Positions 44,089 to 55,901 are shown, numbered from the stretch's first letter. The stretch is DNA of 64,000 nt from Synanceia verrucosa (GCA_029721515.1 CM056561.1:15666135-15730134); one strand, 5' to 3'. Notes: a model not told the origin generated them from the sequence alone. Program-made: numbers and translations.

Positions 44089-44530
44089 AAGTTGTAATTT
44101 CCTAGCTCCGAGTTGTAAATTTTTAACTGGGACGCGCTCCGAAGTCAGATTTCCGGCTCGTAAAGTTGGATAAACCTCACAAACCCCTTGATTTACTACA
44201 ATGTCATAATCCAAGATGGCAGCGCCCTGGATTAGCGCCATGTAGCTTTATACGTTACAGCCTACAGTAGAGTCAAACATTTTTCCCACACAGAATTATG
44301 CAGGAGAACAAACACAGCCTCCACGTCATCTTTGTGCCTATCAATTGTGTTTGAGGACCTCATATTGCTGCATTAGCTTTCTGCATTCTGACAGAGCAAG
44401 CACAACAAACTTTTCATTGGAGGCGTCTATCTTTGTTTTCCAACTTGTTTACTTGAACGCCGTAAACTCGGGTGTGACGTCATTCCCAGTTCCGACTCCC
44501 GACTTCCGATGCAACACAAACGCGGCAATA
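44089..44530. mobile_element. 442 bp insertion with 8 bp target duplication, inside the LINE
   Basis: GTACACAG occurs exactly at both edges (44081-44088 and 44531-44538), and the LINE frame is disrupted between them. An 8 bp duplication is characteristic of hAT transposons. Clear terminal inverted repeats are not seen, so the family is uncertain. Confidence 0.6.
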
Positions 44531-45015
44531 GTACACAGCCCTGGGCTGAGCCAGGGCTGAGGGAAATGGTGGGGGAGGAGGTGCTGTGGACTTAAACAGA
44601 TTGTGGTCTGTCTGTTGAAAAGTCCAGGACCCAGTTGTAGATGGAGGTGCTCAGTCCAAGCGTCTGCAGTTTTTGCCACCAGAGTCTGTGGTATTATAGT
44701 ATTAAACACACAGGTGAAGTCCACGAAAAGTAGCCGGCCATAAGAGTCCCTGCTCCACAGAAGAGATGGCATTGTCCGTGGATCTGTTCTTGTGGTAGTC
44801 GTACTGATGTGGGTCCACAGTGATGTCAACACAGTTCTTTATATGGGCCATGACCATCCTCTTGATGCACTTAATGACTATTGGACGGCCACCTGCCGAT
44901 AATCATTCAGGCCTGTCACTGTGGAGTTTTTGGGGATGGGGATAATGGCGGCCGTCTTCATGGAACAGCTGCCTGTGACAGTGAGTTGTTGTAGATGTCC
45001 ATCCCTGGACCAGTA

Positions 45016-46907
45016 CACTCAAAAAGTCCAAATTAGGTGTCTGCTACATTAATCTAAGTGTAACATGTAGCTTCTACATACACTATATTGCCAAAAGTAT
45101 TCGCTCACCTGCCTTGACTCACATATGAAATTAAGTGGCATCCCATTCCTAATCCATAGGGTTCAATATGACGTCAGTCCACCCTTTGCAGCTATAACAG
45201 CTTCAACTCTTCTGGGAAGGCTGTCCACAAGATTTAGGAGTGTGTTTATGGGAATTTTTGACCATTCTTCCAGAAGCGTATTTGTGAGATCACACACTGA
45301 TGTTGGACGAGAAGGCCTGACTCTCCACTCTAATTCATCCCAAAGGTGTTCTATCGGGTTGAGGTCAGGACTCTGTGCAGGCCAGTCAAGTTCATTCACA
45401 CCAGACTCTGTCATCCATGTCTTTATGGACCTTGCTTTATGCACTGGTGCACAGTCATGTTAGAAGAGGAAGGGGACAGCTCCAAACTGTTCCCACAAAG
45501 TTGGGAGCATGGAATTGTTCAAAATGTCTTGGTATGCTGAAGCATTCAGAGATCCTTTCACTGGAACTAAGGGGCCAAGCCCAGCTCCTGAAAAACAACC
45601 CCACACCATAATCCCCCCTCCACCAAACTTTACACTTGGCATAATGCAGTCCGACAAGTATTGTTCTCCTGGCAACCACCAAACCCAGACTCATCCATCA
45701 GATTGCCAGATGGAGAAGTGTGATTCGTCACTACAGAGATCTCCACTGCTCTAGAGTCCAGTGGTGGCGTGCTTTATGCCACTGCATTCAACACTTTGCA
45801 TTGCACTTGGTGATGTATGGCTCGGATGCAGCTGCTCGGCCATGGAAACCCATTCCATGAAGCTCTCTGTGCACTGTTCTTGAGCTATCTGAAGGCCACA
45901 TGAAGTTTGGAGGTCTGTAGTGATTGACTCTGCAGAAAGTTAGCGACCTCTTCGCACTATGCCCCTCAGCATCCGATGACCCCGCTCCATCAGTTTACGT
46001 GGCCTACCACTCTGAGTTGCTGTCGTGCCCAAACACTTCCACGTTCTTATAATACAGCTGACAGTTGACTGTGGAATATTTAGGAGTGAGGAAATTAAAT
46101 GACTGGATTTGTTGCACAGGTGGCATCCTATCACAGTTCCATGCTGGAATTCACTGCGATCCTGAGAGCGACCCATTCTTTCACAAATGTTTGTAAAAGC
46201 AGTCTGCATGCCTAGGTGGTTGATTCTATACACCTGTGGCCATGGAAGTGAATGTACAAGGAATGTACAACTCCAGAGCAGAAGGTGGCAGTAGTGTATG
46301 AGCCAGGAGTTTTAGAAACTTTACTACAGGAAGTCCAGCACACAGTTCAAAACACATGCTGAAAGTCTGCAATGTTTGTCGTGGAAGGCGGTAAGCTAAA
46401 ATAACTTTGACTTAAAAATAAACTACTGTACAGAAATGTCACATAAGTTGTTATTGTCCGCTCTATAATTTTGAACGATTAATTTCGTCACCATTTTGTT
46501 TTCGTAGTATGGTTACTAATCATAGCAGCATTATAAGCTAACCATAACATAGCAGCATGAGGTTGATTGAACTTGTTGAACAGTGGTTTGGTTTAGGATT
46601 ATTAAGTACTGTTTAGCTAACATAATTCACATGCGTTGAACCAACTAATGTACTAGTTGGATCACTAAATTAAGTTAGCTGGAAATGCAGTAAATAAATT
46701 GGACTAACATCTTGCAAAATTCGTTTGACTAACACTATTTAATAATGTGGAACAAGTTGAATCAACCTTTGTCATTTAAATTGACCCAACACAAGTACAT
46801 TTAGCTTGAAGAACAGAATTGCAAAATGCTAAACCAAAGCCATTTAATCACATGGAAATCCTTTCCATGATTTTTTTATGTTCATTCAACAAATATTTTT
46901 TTCAGTG
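45016..46907. mobile_element. Non-autonomous DNA element, copy 2, inserted in the LINE and itself interrupted
   Basis: The left end CACTCAAAAAG and right end TTTTTTCAGTG form short inverted termini like those of 41324-42095. The block TGCTACATTAATCT with GTAACATGTAGCTTCT (45043-45076) and the block CAGAGCAGAAGGTGGCAGTA (near 46275) match copy 1 but are separated here by a Tc1 insertion. Confidence 0.6.
45081..46252 (-). pseudogene. Tc1/mariner element, degraded, right end missing
   Basis: Left terminus CACTATATTGCCAAAAGTAT preceded by TA. Minus-strand fragments of the transposase are in order: start MYRINHLGMQTAFTNICERM (46233), then a SVKFGGGGIMVWGCFSGAG region, then a catalytic end AQSPDLNPIEHLWDELEWR. 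Several frameshifts break the frame. The matching right terminus is absent, so the copy is truncated after about 46252. Confidence 0.82.
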
Positions 46908-47377
46908 CAGCTTTGCAAGGGTTCATCCTTTGCAGGATTCTCCTCATTTCTGCTGAGGTCCCACTGAGGGTCTCTTCTCCTGGTGGTGTACTGCGTCTGG
47001 TGCTGGAAGTGGTGTTGGAGTCGTCAAAGTGGGTGTAGAATCTGTTGAAGGCAACAGGCAAAGAGGGGTCCCGGGGGCATTGTGCACCTCTGGTCGTTGT
47101 GGTCGGTGATGCACTTAATGCCCCTCCACATGTCCCTGGGGTCATTGCTAGAGAAGTGACCATGTATTTTCTGGGCATGTGCCTCTTTAGCTCTCTCTAT
47201 GCATGCAGTCAGGTCCCTCCTAGCTGCTCTGAGTGCCTCTGTGCCTCCAGACCTCAATGCTGCATCCTTGGCTTTCACCAGAAAACATCCATTGGAAATT
47301 ATGCTAGTGACTGAGCCATAACAGTACAATTGTGAGCCATAAAACCCAAACAACAAGTTTACGTTATAAAGCTTCAT

Positions 47378-48897
47378 GCAGCTTAGCTTTACTTTATAAT
47401 CCGGTTGTGTGATTTACCCCTTTGACATTACACAGCTATCCGACCCATACAAAAATACTGATTAGAGCAGTTTTTAAATTGTAATGTAGGCACACATCAA
47501 GACAATAAAAATTATATTAGCACCTTTCTAATCCCAATGCAAAAAAAGAAATACATTTTTTTTGAATGCTCTGTAAGAGCTGAGCTTGTATTGTATTTGT
47601 GAATTTTAAACTTTTATACATGCTCATGTAAATACGGTACACTAGTATGTGTCACAGTTACAGTAAGTTATTGAAACACAAAACTTAAGTGCGAGGTGAG
47701 AAAGTATACTCATGTCTGTAGTGCACTCTGGAAGGTATGCTATATAACAGCAAACTGGCAGCTTTGTTAAAGTTCAAATCAATCTAGAGCAGCACAAATA
47801 AAAGGAAGGTGGTTGGAAGTGATGTAAAGTATAGAGTTTGTTAAATAAATAAATGGTCCTTGACAGATTTCTTTTTAATTCAGGAAATGCATTCAGCAGA
47901 GAAGTGCTAAAGGGTTTAGAGAAGGTAAGATAACCTCGCCTATGATCTATGGTGAAGCAAGACCATTCATGTGATGTTTCGTCAGAGATTATCTATTCCT
48001 TTCAAGCCATTTACTGATTTCAAGGAAACACATCAGCTCTAACTTTTGAAAAAGAATTCCTTCCAATGTTGAATAACTGAAATCTCTGTAAGATGAAAAT
48101 ACAAATTACTGTCTCAGATATCAGAGGGAGATTAATATTTGCATCCAATATACAATGTCACATTTTGTTTAGTATGGTCACTGTCACATTTATTTGTAAT
48201 GTATAGAGTTCATGGTACTGAAGAATCCCTCTTCATGTATCAGTAGTCAGCCAGATTTTTTTAATAGATTTTTGTCTTGTGTCTAGTGAAAGTGAATTTT
48301 TCACACGCAAAATTGGCAGATCAAATGAGCAGTACAGCTGTTTTAACCTTCAACATTAAAAAAGACATATCTTCATACTTAAGGTCATGCTATACGAGGA
48401 CCACTTGACTAAAATGGTCATTGGTTTTTTACCTTTTTAAGATTAAGAAAACCTAATTGAAGCTGACAGATCTTCATTTCATAGTTTTAGAGGAATTATG
48501 TTTGATGCCAATCATGATTATTTTGTAATTTCTTCAATGAATTGGAGATTAGTCAAGGATATAATGCACTGATACTGTGTCTCATCAGTTTGACCTCACA
48601 CTGCTCTGTGATTACTGCGACAGCATGTGGCTATTGTTTTCACCTCATGAGTCTGTCTGTGTCATCATGGCAAATTGTGATCCTGAAGACCCATAGTGGG
48701 AACTGCCATAGAAGCAGGTTTTTGGTGCTATGTCAGGTGTTTATATTCGGCCTGCCTGTCTGTAGACAGATTTTGTGTCACAAAACATTAGTTTGTAGTT
48801 GAAATCAAAGTGACATTACAAGAAGGGCCTATGAACACAGTGGATTGGTATAAATGAATAATAACAATGGTATTACACATTGATATATATATATATA
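47378..48897. other. No recognised feature
   Basis: 1.5 kb of AT-rich sequence without a gene or repeat I can identify. It ends in a short TA run next to the Tc1 element. Confidence 0.6.
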
Positions 48898-48948
48898 CAG
48901 TCATGGAAAAAATTATTAGACCACCCTTGTTTTCTTCAATTTCTTGTT
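48898..48948 (+). repeat. Tc1 left terminal inverted repeat
   Basis: 51 bp, an exact reverse complement of 50448-50498, preceded by the TA target site. Confidence 0.93.
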
Positions 48949-49195
48949 AATTTTAATGCCTGGCTCAACTAAAGGTACATTTGTTTGGACAATTATAATG
49001 ATAACAACAAAAATAGCTCATGAGAGTTTAATTTAAGAACTAAGGATTATTCATTTTCCATGGTTTTCTTGATAATAACCAAAATTACTTAAATTCTTAC
49101 ATCAATAGCTATGGCATTGTACCGCCAAAAACACTACTTTTAAGCATTCCATGTTTTCTTTTCTGTTTGCTTTAAACACATGATACACACAATAG

Positions 49196-50218
49196 TTAAT
49201 ACTTGATTGCATAACCATTGTTTTTGATGACTGCAGCCATGCGTCTTGGCATGCTCTCCACCAGCTTCTGACATTGTTCTGCTGTCACAGCAGCCCATTC
49301 CTGTTGGACAAATTCAAACAAATTTTCTTTGTTTTTGGGCTTGTGGTTCTCCATTTTGAGTTTGATGATTTTCCACAGGTTTTCAATTGGATTAAGATCT
49401 GGTGATTGAGCAGGCCAAGGCATGGTGCGAATGTTGTGGTTCTCCATCCAGGCTTTAACTGACCTTGCCGTGTGGCAAGGGGCATTGTCTTGTTGGAAAA
49501 TCCAGTCATTCGAGGCAGGAAAGAGTTTTCCAGCTGATGGAAGAAGACTGTTTTCAAGGGTAGTCCTGTACTTGACCTGGTTCATTCGGCCTTCACACAA
49601 TTGCATTTGCCCTGTTCCACTCAGACTGAAACAACCCCAGATCATGACTGATCCACCCCCATGTTTTACTGTAGGGGCAAGACAGTCTGGGTTGTAAGCT
49701 TCTCCAGGCTTCCTCCTAACCAGTAAGTTGGCTGGAGTGGGCATCAATTCAAAATTGGATTCATCACTGAAGAGAACCTTAGCCCAATCATCAACAGTCC
49801 AATCCTTGTGGTCTCGAGCAAAGAGTAACCGGGCCTTCCTCTGCCTTTCATTGGGCTTCTTGCGTGCTCTGTGTGACTTCAAACCAGCTTCAACAAGTCG
49901 GTTTCGAACTGTCCTTGCCGAGCAAGTCACATTTCTCGACAGTGCCCACTCATTTTTAAGGTCCCTGGAGGTCTGACGACGATTCCTGACACAGGAACGG
50001 ATGAGTGCATGGTCATCTCGTGGGGTAGAAAGACGTTTCCTGCCACGGCCAGGTAGCAATTTGGTAGTGCCATGTTCAGCTTGTTTTTTTTTGTTGAAAT
50101 GAACGGCTGTCTTGGAGATCTTCAGTTTTTTCGCTACCTGTCTCTCACTCATGCCAATTTCCAGCAGTGCCAAGATGGCTGCCTTTGTTGCTTCACATAA
50201 TTCTTTTGTTTTAGGCAT
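49196..50218 (-). CDS. Tc1-like transposase, 340 aa, apparently complete
   Basis: Cut-and-paste transposase. The frame runs from ATG (50218) to TAA without interruption. The N-terminal paired-type helix-turn-helix includes MSERQVAKKLKISKTAVHF (23-41). It has an AT-hook-like GRGRKR (57-62) and a basic nuclear-localisation stretch HRARKKPNERQRK. The DD34E catalytic triad is complete: Asp152 in LFSDESNF, Asp244 in QQDNAPCHT and Glu279 in SPDLNPIENLW, with 34 residues between the last two. Length equals that of active fish Tc1 transposases. No frameshift or stop is present. Whether it is transcribed or active is unknown. Confidence 0.95.
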   Translation of the reverse strand: MPKTKELCEATKAAILALLEIGMSERQVAKKLKISKTAVHFNKKKQAEHGTTKLLPGRGRKRLSTPRDDHALIRSCVRNRRQTSRDLKNEWALSRNVTCSARTVRNRLVEAGLKSHRARKKPNERQRKARLLFARDHKDWTVDDWAKVLFSDESNFELMPTPANLLVRRKPGEAYNPDCLAPTVKHGGGSVMIWGCFSLSGTGQMQLCEGRMNQVKYRTTLENSLLPSAGKLFPASNDWIFQQDNAPCHTARSVKAWMENHNIRTMPWPAQSPDLNPIENLWKIIKLKMENHKPKNKENLFEFVQQEWAAVTAEQCQKLVESMPRRMAAVIKNNGYAIKY

Positions 50219-50447
50219 TATGTGAGAGCTGACAACTTCTGAGTTGTGCTACGGCTTGAATGTAAGCAGGAAACCACTCTAGGCCTTTGCATGTGCAGTG
50301 CTGCTTGTGACATGAAATGGCCTCTTATATACCCTGGGAATCAATTAAGCTTAAGAATGTCAAATAGGACATAAAGTATTATGTGACCAGCTGCATTTTT
50401 GTTGTGTTCATTGTATTATACGTTTAGTGGTACCAGATATTAGAATG

Positions 50448-50498
50448 AACAAGAAATTGAAGAAAACAAGGGTGGTCTAATAATTTTTTCCATGACTG
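50448..50498 (+). repeat. Tc1 right terminal inverted repeat
   Basis: 51 bp reverse complement of 48898-48948, followed by TA and a long TA run. Confidence 0.93.
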
Positions 50499-50553
<55 letters not shown>

Positions 50554-50573
50554 GTATACGTATATATATATAC
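50499..50573. repeat. (TA)n microsatellite
   Basis: About 75 bp of TA repeats with occasional G and C substitutions, directly abutting the Tc1 right end. A shorter TA run abuts the left end (48882-48897). Confidence 0.93.
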
Positions 50574-53276
50574 TGTATTTACAGAGCCTGTAAACTGTGT
50601 ACAGTGTGTATAGGGAAAAATGTTGAAAATGTTGGGATGCACATCATTTCACATCAGTTTATTTGCCCTCTCCACATGGAGCACAAAGTTGGCTACAGAG
50701 CAGAACTCTGGTGCTGGTGATTATACTGCTGTCAGTGTGGCTGCTTTTCACATTCATTAGTATTCAGCTGGAGTAGCATGGCTGATCTGAGAGCCTTGGG
50801 TGAAGTTTTACTGATGGTCTTTGTAGTGTTGTAGTGCTTCTGTGTAGGAATGACTGGCACTATCTGTCTGACGTGCAAATGCTAAAGGATGCTGTTTGGG
50901 GTAGTTCTCTTTTCTTAAATCCAAAACAAATGATTGGGCATTGCATGTTATTTACCATTAAATGCATTAGGAATCACCTCAGCATTTAAAATGATTGATT
51001 CTTGAATTAAGAAAGCAGATTGTCATGGTCTGTATGGAGTCTACAAATAAAAAACTGGTCATAAAGCCTTTGTATGACCTTTGGAATCTTAATGCACAGT
51101 CCTTGTGGAAAAGGAGAAAGAGAAAGAAGAGACAAGACAGGAAACTAGAAAAACTGAGCAACATAAATATAGCAGTGTGATAATGGCGAGTGACATGGTT
51201 CCTCAACACATTTGAATAGGAAATAATTTGATAATTTATTGATGCCTTGGTTATTACTTGGGCGATATTCCAGCTCTAATTAACAACTTGGCAGACATGT
51301 GAGTGGTGACCTGGTCTGTTTTTGCTGTTAGAAAAGGATCCTGGTGAGATGCAGGACTGGTGCATCTTGAGTTGAGATGAGTTCAAATTGAGCTGCAAAG
51401 CTCACAAAAGCATTCATGGTTGGTGACATTGTTCGAAAAGTGGCCAGTGAGGGTCTATAGTAAGAAACATAAGCTCTTGGGTGGAAGTGGATGTTCTTTT
51501 TTTCATTACTTGATTCCTTGATTTGTATGGAAATGGGAAGCTGAAGGTCAGAAAGAACCAGTCAGCATGAGACAATTGTGCCACTGAGATAAATGTGAAA
51601 GTATGAAGCTCAAAAGGGGAATAGGTTTGGGTATATGAGATGAAGCTCATGACAGAAGTAATGTAAAGGTCATTTGAAGGTCTTGGAGCAATTCCATACT
51701 GCCAGGCAGGAAACACATGTCTGAGGAACACCGTTGTGGAGGAATGCAAGGTTACAAAGAGGCTGCTAATAAAGTTTGATCGGGACGACTCAGTGAGCAC
51801 AGCTCGATTCAATGCAAGGTTTGCCCCGTTCATTTTCTGTGGGATATGAGCAAAGTTCTTTGTGGGGCACTGTGGCATTCCAGGCTAGGTGGGCCCAGCC
51901 AGATACAGAAAAAGGGTGTGGTAAAAGTGGGGGTGAAATGGGCATGGCTTCCACAAGGTTTGGTGAAAAACTGATAAGAAAAGAAATGCCAGTAAGTTTA
52001 GTTTTTACCTGCAGACAGTACATGTCTGTGGAGACTGAGATTGTAATGTTTGGAATCCTTTTCTTCCTATTTCCCTGGTTTCATGGATTGGGCTACAACT
52101 GCAAACAAAACACCAAGTACTACGTGGCACAACTATCAGTAGTTGAAGAAAGGGCATTGTGCACCTTTACGCAATGTTCAGTAGTAGCTTGTGAACATTA
52201 ACGGCCACAGCGACAAGAGTGGTGGAGGTGATGTTCTGGGATTTGTTCTCTTTCAATGAAAGTGTTGGAATTACAGTGGAGCTAAGGGGAGTTCGGTTCT
52301 CCTGGGAGGGCTTCAAGGGTGCTCTGAGACTTTTAGGGGGAGCTCTAAACATTCTCCATATTAAACTGTATTCTATTTTCCTCACAATGAGGTACTGGAA
52401 AAAAATAAACATGTCATGGCTTATTAAGCGTTAATGTTCATTTTTTTCTAAACATTAGTCTTAATTGATTAACACAATTGTGTGTTTCCTGCAGTGGCTG
52501 TGGGGGCTCTAGATTAGAATTACGAGATCTCCATCACCACCTGTACTCCTCATTAATGAGCGGTGACTGAGACAGTTGAGTGTTGAGCATGAGTGTGAAT
52601 TGGAAAACCGTGGTGCGCACTGTAAAATGGGGCTCTCCTGAAAGCCACTGTGTAAATCGAACCCTGGAGTTCACCATCAGGCTGAATTTTAGAAGCAGAG
52701 TAATTGCATAGTCAATTGAAAGACATTGTATAAAATTAGGGTCATTCACTGGTTGTGGATTTGCTCAAGGGCACATCGGCAGTACCCAGTACCCATGGTG
52801 AATGAGACAAAAGAAGCTTGAATTATGATGTTGCCTAAGTGTACGGAAAAAAGGATTACCATTTACTGTATTTGTGCAAAGGTAAGCACTGATGAAGAAG
52901 AAGAGGAGAGTGTTGTATGTTTAGAGGGAAGACCATGTAGAGGAGATCCATCTGTCCTGCATGTTTTTCAAATCTGACAGACGGAGAACTGAATGCCAGC
53001 TGAGTGACCAAGTTGGCATAAATGAACACAGATGGCATTGTGGCTTTTGGTCACGGAAACTTGTCTGGGACAATGTCATCATCAAGAGAATGAACAAAAG
53101 CTAATATCATGAACAATAGGTATGTGAATGATTTGAGTGCAGAGTTAAAGCTAATTTCAGCTGAATGGATGGGAGGCAAAGGTGTGAAGGGATCATATCC
53201 TGAAACACTTTAAGTTTTCAGTTTTTACCTGTGGGTATCTGAAGTACAACAAATTGTGAAATAAGTAAACCCAATC
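50574..53276. other. No recognised feature
   Basis: 2.7 kb. Short frames occur on both strands, but none resembles a known family. I see no splice-bounded exon I can support. Confidence 0.55.
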
Positions 53277-53420
53277 AAAATATTGATCCTGCCCTGCTAA
53301 GGTTTTAATGACTGACTTAAACCTACCATTAAGTCTTCTACCATTCATCATAGCAATCTTGTATCACCAAGGTACAAGCTTTGCCATTAAGTTCTGAGGA
53401 ATGAGTGACTTTTTCTGTGG
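53277..53420 (+). repeat. Direct repeat, left copy (matches 55902-56050)
   Basis: Shares, in the same order, the words AAAATATTGATC, CCTGCT, TTTTAATGACTGACTTAAA, ACCATTCATCAT, GCAATCTTGT and CCATTAAGTTCTGAG with 55902-56050. Confidence 0.75.
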
Positions 53421-53792
53421 GCTGTCTAGATGAGAAAACATGATTAAACAAGCCATTTAGATTTGGTTCCCCTTCCTATCCCATGCAGCCTCATCAGAAA
53501 TACTTCCCACAGCTTGAGAACTAGGGTGAATACAGGTATATTCACATATAAAATAATGTTATTTTTTGAGATCAAAGCATACAAACTTGTTCAAGTAGAA
53601 ACCCAAAATGCAAGCATGAACCTGAGAATGAGTGCCCACTTTAACTTATACCAGCATCCACGCTCATGTTCAGATGTATCAACGAAACTGGCACCATTCA
53701 TAGCTTATGTACTCCTGGTCCTGATGCTTTTGGTCCATTGGCGACACTTAGAGGGGATGCTGGGAAACTGTTGATAGTTGGTAAACAGCTGA

Positions 53793-54252
53793 GTGCGAAG
53801 CTGCGACCAGCCTTGGAGCACCACAGCAAGGAGCTGGGCACTGCCAGTCTCCACACAGGTGCTGACCACACTGGGCTTCTTGGCCACTGGCACATTCCAG
53901 TGGGAGCTGGCCGACCATTCAGGGGTAAGCCAGTCGACCCAAAGCTGGTTCATACCACCTGCATTTAATGGGATCATCCGCATGTCAGCCAGGCATATAA
54001 AATTCCCATACAATGCAGTTGAATATGCCAACATTAAAGCACAATTTAAAGCGATAGCCGGATCCCCTAATGTAATCGGAGCTATCGACTGCACTCATGT
54101 TTCAATAAAAGCACCATCTCAGGACGTCAACAATAAATGTTTCCACTCTATCAATGTGCAGATTATTTGCGATGCGCAAATGCATCTGACCAACATCGTT
54201 GGTGCAATCCATCAAGTGCAGCATGTGACCTCTACTGTAATACTGTGCTTTT
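53793..54252 (+). pseudogene. PIF/Harbinger transposase (HARBI1-like) fragment
   Basis: The plus-strand frame contains LGFLATGTFQWELADHSGVS, IKFPYNAVEYANIKAQFKAI and AGSPNVIGAIDCTHVSIKAP, then SINVQIICDAQ. This is the diagnostic first half of the Harbinger nuclease, with GAIDCTHV containing the first catalytic Asp. The later acidic residues are missing and the region before it reads in another frame, so this is a dead remnant (about 150 of about 340 residues). Confidence 0.85.
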
Positions 54253-54296
54253 AACTCAGGTGACCGTGGCCTGAAGCCCTGAAGTTTCTCCTCGAA

Positions 54297-55061
54297 GTCT
54301 GGTGATGTAGGTAACCATTCACATCTGATACTGAAGACCATCCTTGAACAGAGAAAAGGTTACGATCTTCCCCCATATGTACAACCTCTTGTTATTACCT
54401 GATCAAGGTTCCAGACCCTTATGGGAAATCTATATTCATGACAAAACCTGAGCTTGAAAGCCTTGGAAAATGCTTGTACAGTAAGTGGACCGTTGCGTAT
54501 GACTGCTGAGTATTTTTTAAATGTACTGCACAAGTGAATAATTATTGACACAGTAGTTATGATGTGAACAAAAGACTGTGTAAAGTGTGTGGAAAAAAAA
54601 ATATCAGACTACATGCAAATCAAGGCCCAACCTTTTTCATTTAAATCCAAATTAGATAATGATGCAATTGTCAGGATTGTACATCTGGGTCCCTCCTCCT
54701 GAACTTTAACATTCAGGGGCCTCATGTACTAAGAATTGTGTGGATTCCAAACTGGGCACTTGATATGTATTTTCTGACATGTTTTTCAGACACTTTACAC
54801 AGTCTTTTGTAGACATACCACTGCTAGTATGGTAATAATTATTCAGTTGTGCAATACATTTTAAAAAAATCTTTGGTCCACTTACAAGCATTTTCCAAGG
54901 CTTTCAATTTCAGGCTTTGTCAGGAATATACATTTCTCATAAAGGTCTGGAACCTTGATCAGGTAATAACAAGGGGTCGTATGGGAGGAAGATTGTAACC
55001 TGTTCTCTGTTCAAAGATGATCTTCAGTATCAGATGTGAATGGTTACCTACATCACCAGAC
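54297..55061. repeat. Long inverted repeat (arms about 300 bp, spacer about 160 bp)
   Basis: The left arm (54297 to about 54608) and the reverse complement of the right arm (about 54770-55061) run in parallel: GTCTGGTGATGTAGGTAACC, ATTCACATCTGATACTGAAG, TTATTACCTGATCAAGGTTC, GAAAGCCTTGGAAAATGCTT, then AAAAGACTGTGTAAAGTG. Small indels and substitutions separate the arms. It begins 45 bp after the Harbinger fragment. Confidence 0.88.
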
Positions 55062-55080
55062 TCCATCACTCACCAATTGA

Positions 55081-55485
55081 ATGCCAGAAAATCTGACCCA
55101 CTTCTTCATCTCCTCACACTTGGACTATTGCAACGGTGTCCTCTTCGATGTTCCCCACAAAACCCTGGACAGGCTCCAGTACGTGCAATATTCAGCGACC
55201 AGGGTCCTCACTCGTACCGAGCCCTGGCAGCATATCACCCCTATCCTCATTCACCTCCACTGGCTCCAGGTCAAATTCAATTCAACAATCCACAAATTCT
55301 CCACTCCTTTGGGAATTGGACCCTCAGCTTTGCAGAACTCTTTGGGACATTTATATATCCAACCTCAAAACACAACTGTTCGAAATGGCTTTTAATTTTT
55401 AAACCCCCTCCACCTCAGTTTTTGTTACTGCTACTTGTTGTCAAGCAACCTTGAGTCTATGAAAGATGCTCTATAAATTAATGTT
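55081..55485 (+). pseudogene. Non-LTR retrotransposon 3' fragment
   Basis: The plus-strand frame ISSHLDYCNGVLFDVPHKTL, DRLQYVQYSATRVLTR, WQHITPILIHLHWLQVKF is the characteristic C-terminal tail of fish LINE reverse transcriptases. It is followed by a typical LINE 3' end (CCTTGAGTCTATGAAAGATG, CTCTATAAATTA). It is 5' truncated and abuts the inverted repeat. Confidence 0.82.
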
Positions 55486-55901
55486 TGCAGTTTTGGTCTG
55501 GTGTAAGACATATATACTGCACATTACGTGTTTGTGGTATTCATACGTACAGTGTCTTGGGGGTTGATTATCAACATACTCACCAGTGGAGTAGATGTGG
55601 CGCAGAGTTTTAAAGAGTGATTTAGTATTGTGTTATTGTCATAAAGTTTGGGTGTTGAGATATCATGACCTCTGTGGGTCAAGCTCCAAAGCCTTGAATA
55701 CTCTAACTGAAGACATCACTCTGGTTTTGGACTTTGGAAAGTTTGCTCCAGAGGGACTGCTCTGACTTTTGGGTGAAAAGTGTTGCTGACTCTTTTACTC
55801 TTTTTTTTGCACTGTACACAACCTCTGTGGGAGTCGACAGACCTCTAAGCTAATGAAGGCCAGGCTGGTACTGGGCTACTGTGCACAACATAGTTAGGAT
55901 G

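Larger units (their letters stand above)
43434..47377 (-). pseudogene. L2/CR1-type non-LTR retrotransposon remnant, interrupted by later insertions
   Basis: Read on the minus strand: 47377-46908 encodes the linker before the reverse transcriptase (ERAKEAHAQKIHGHFSSNDP, then DMWRGIKCITD). 45013-44531 carries RT wording with stops (IIPIPKNSTVTGLNDYR, then LLFVDFTCVFNTIIPQTLV). 44088-43434 has the catalytic region VVKFADDTTVVG, then the KAHQRLYFFRKLRRAG tail and a 3' end with repeated ATTCAAGG words near 43434. The halves are separated by a DNA element (45016-46907) and a smaller insertion (44089-44530). Several stops; not functional. Confidence 0.8.
48898..50498 (-). mobile_element. Intact-looking Tc1/mariner transposon (1601 bp)
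   Basis: The termini are 51 bp inverted repeats with no mismatch (48898-48948 and 50448-50498), beginning CAGTCATGGAAAAAATTATT. Weaker similarity continues about 25 bp inward. TA target dinucleotides flank both ends, and both sides lie in TA-rich runs. A single uninterrupted transposase frame occupies the centre. The total size equals that of autonomous Tc1-like elements of fish. Confidence 0.93.

Noticed and set aside
44449..44832. Independent gene encoding a 127-residue protein
   Set aside because: It is the reverse transcriptase part of the broken LINE, partly running into the inserted element.
49285..49557. Second minus-strand frame inside the Tc1 element
   Set aside because: Out-of-frame shadow of the transposase.
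51414..51878. 154-codon minus-strand frame
   Set aside because: Longest frame in the area, but composition and wording resemble no protein family. Probably chance in a low-stop region.
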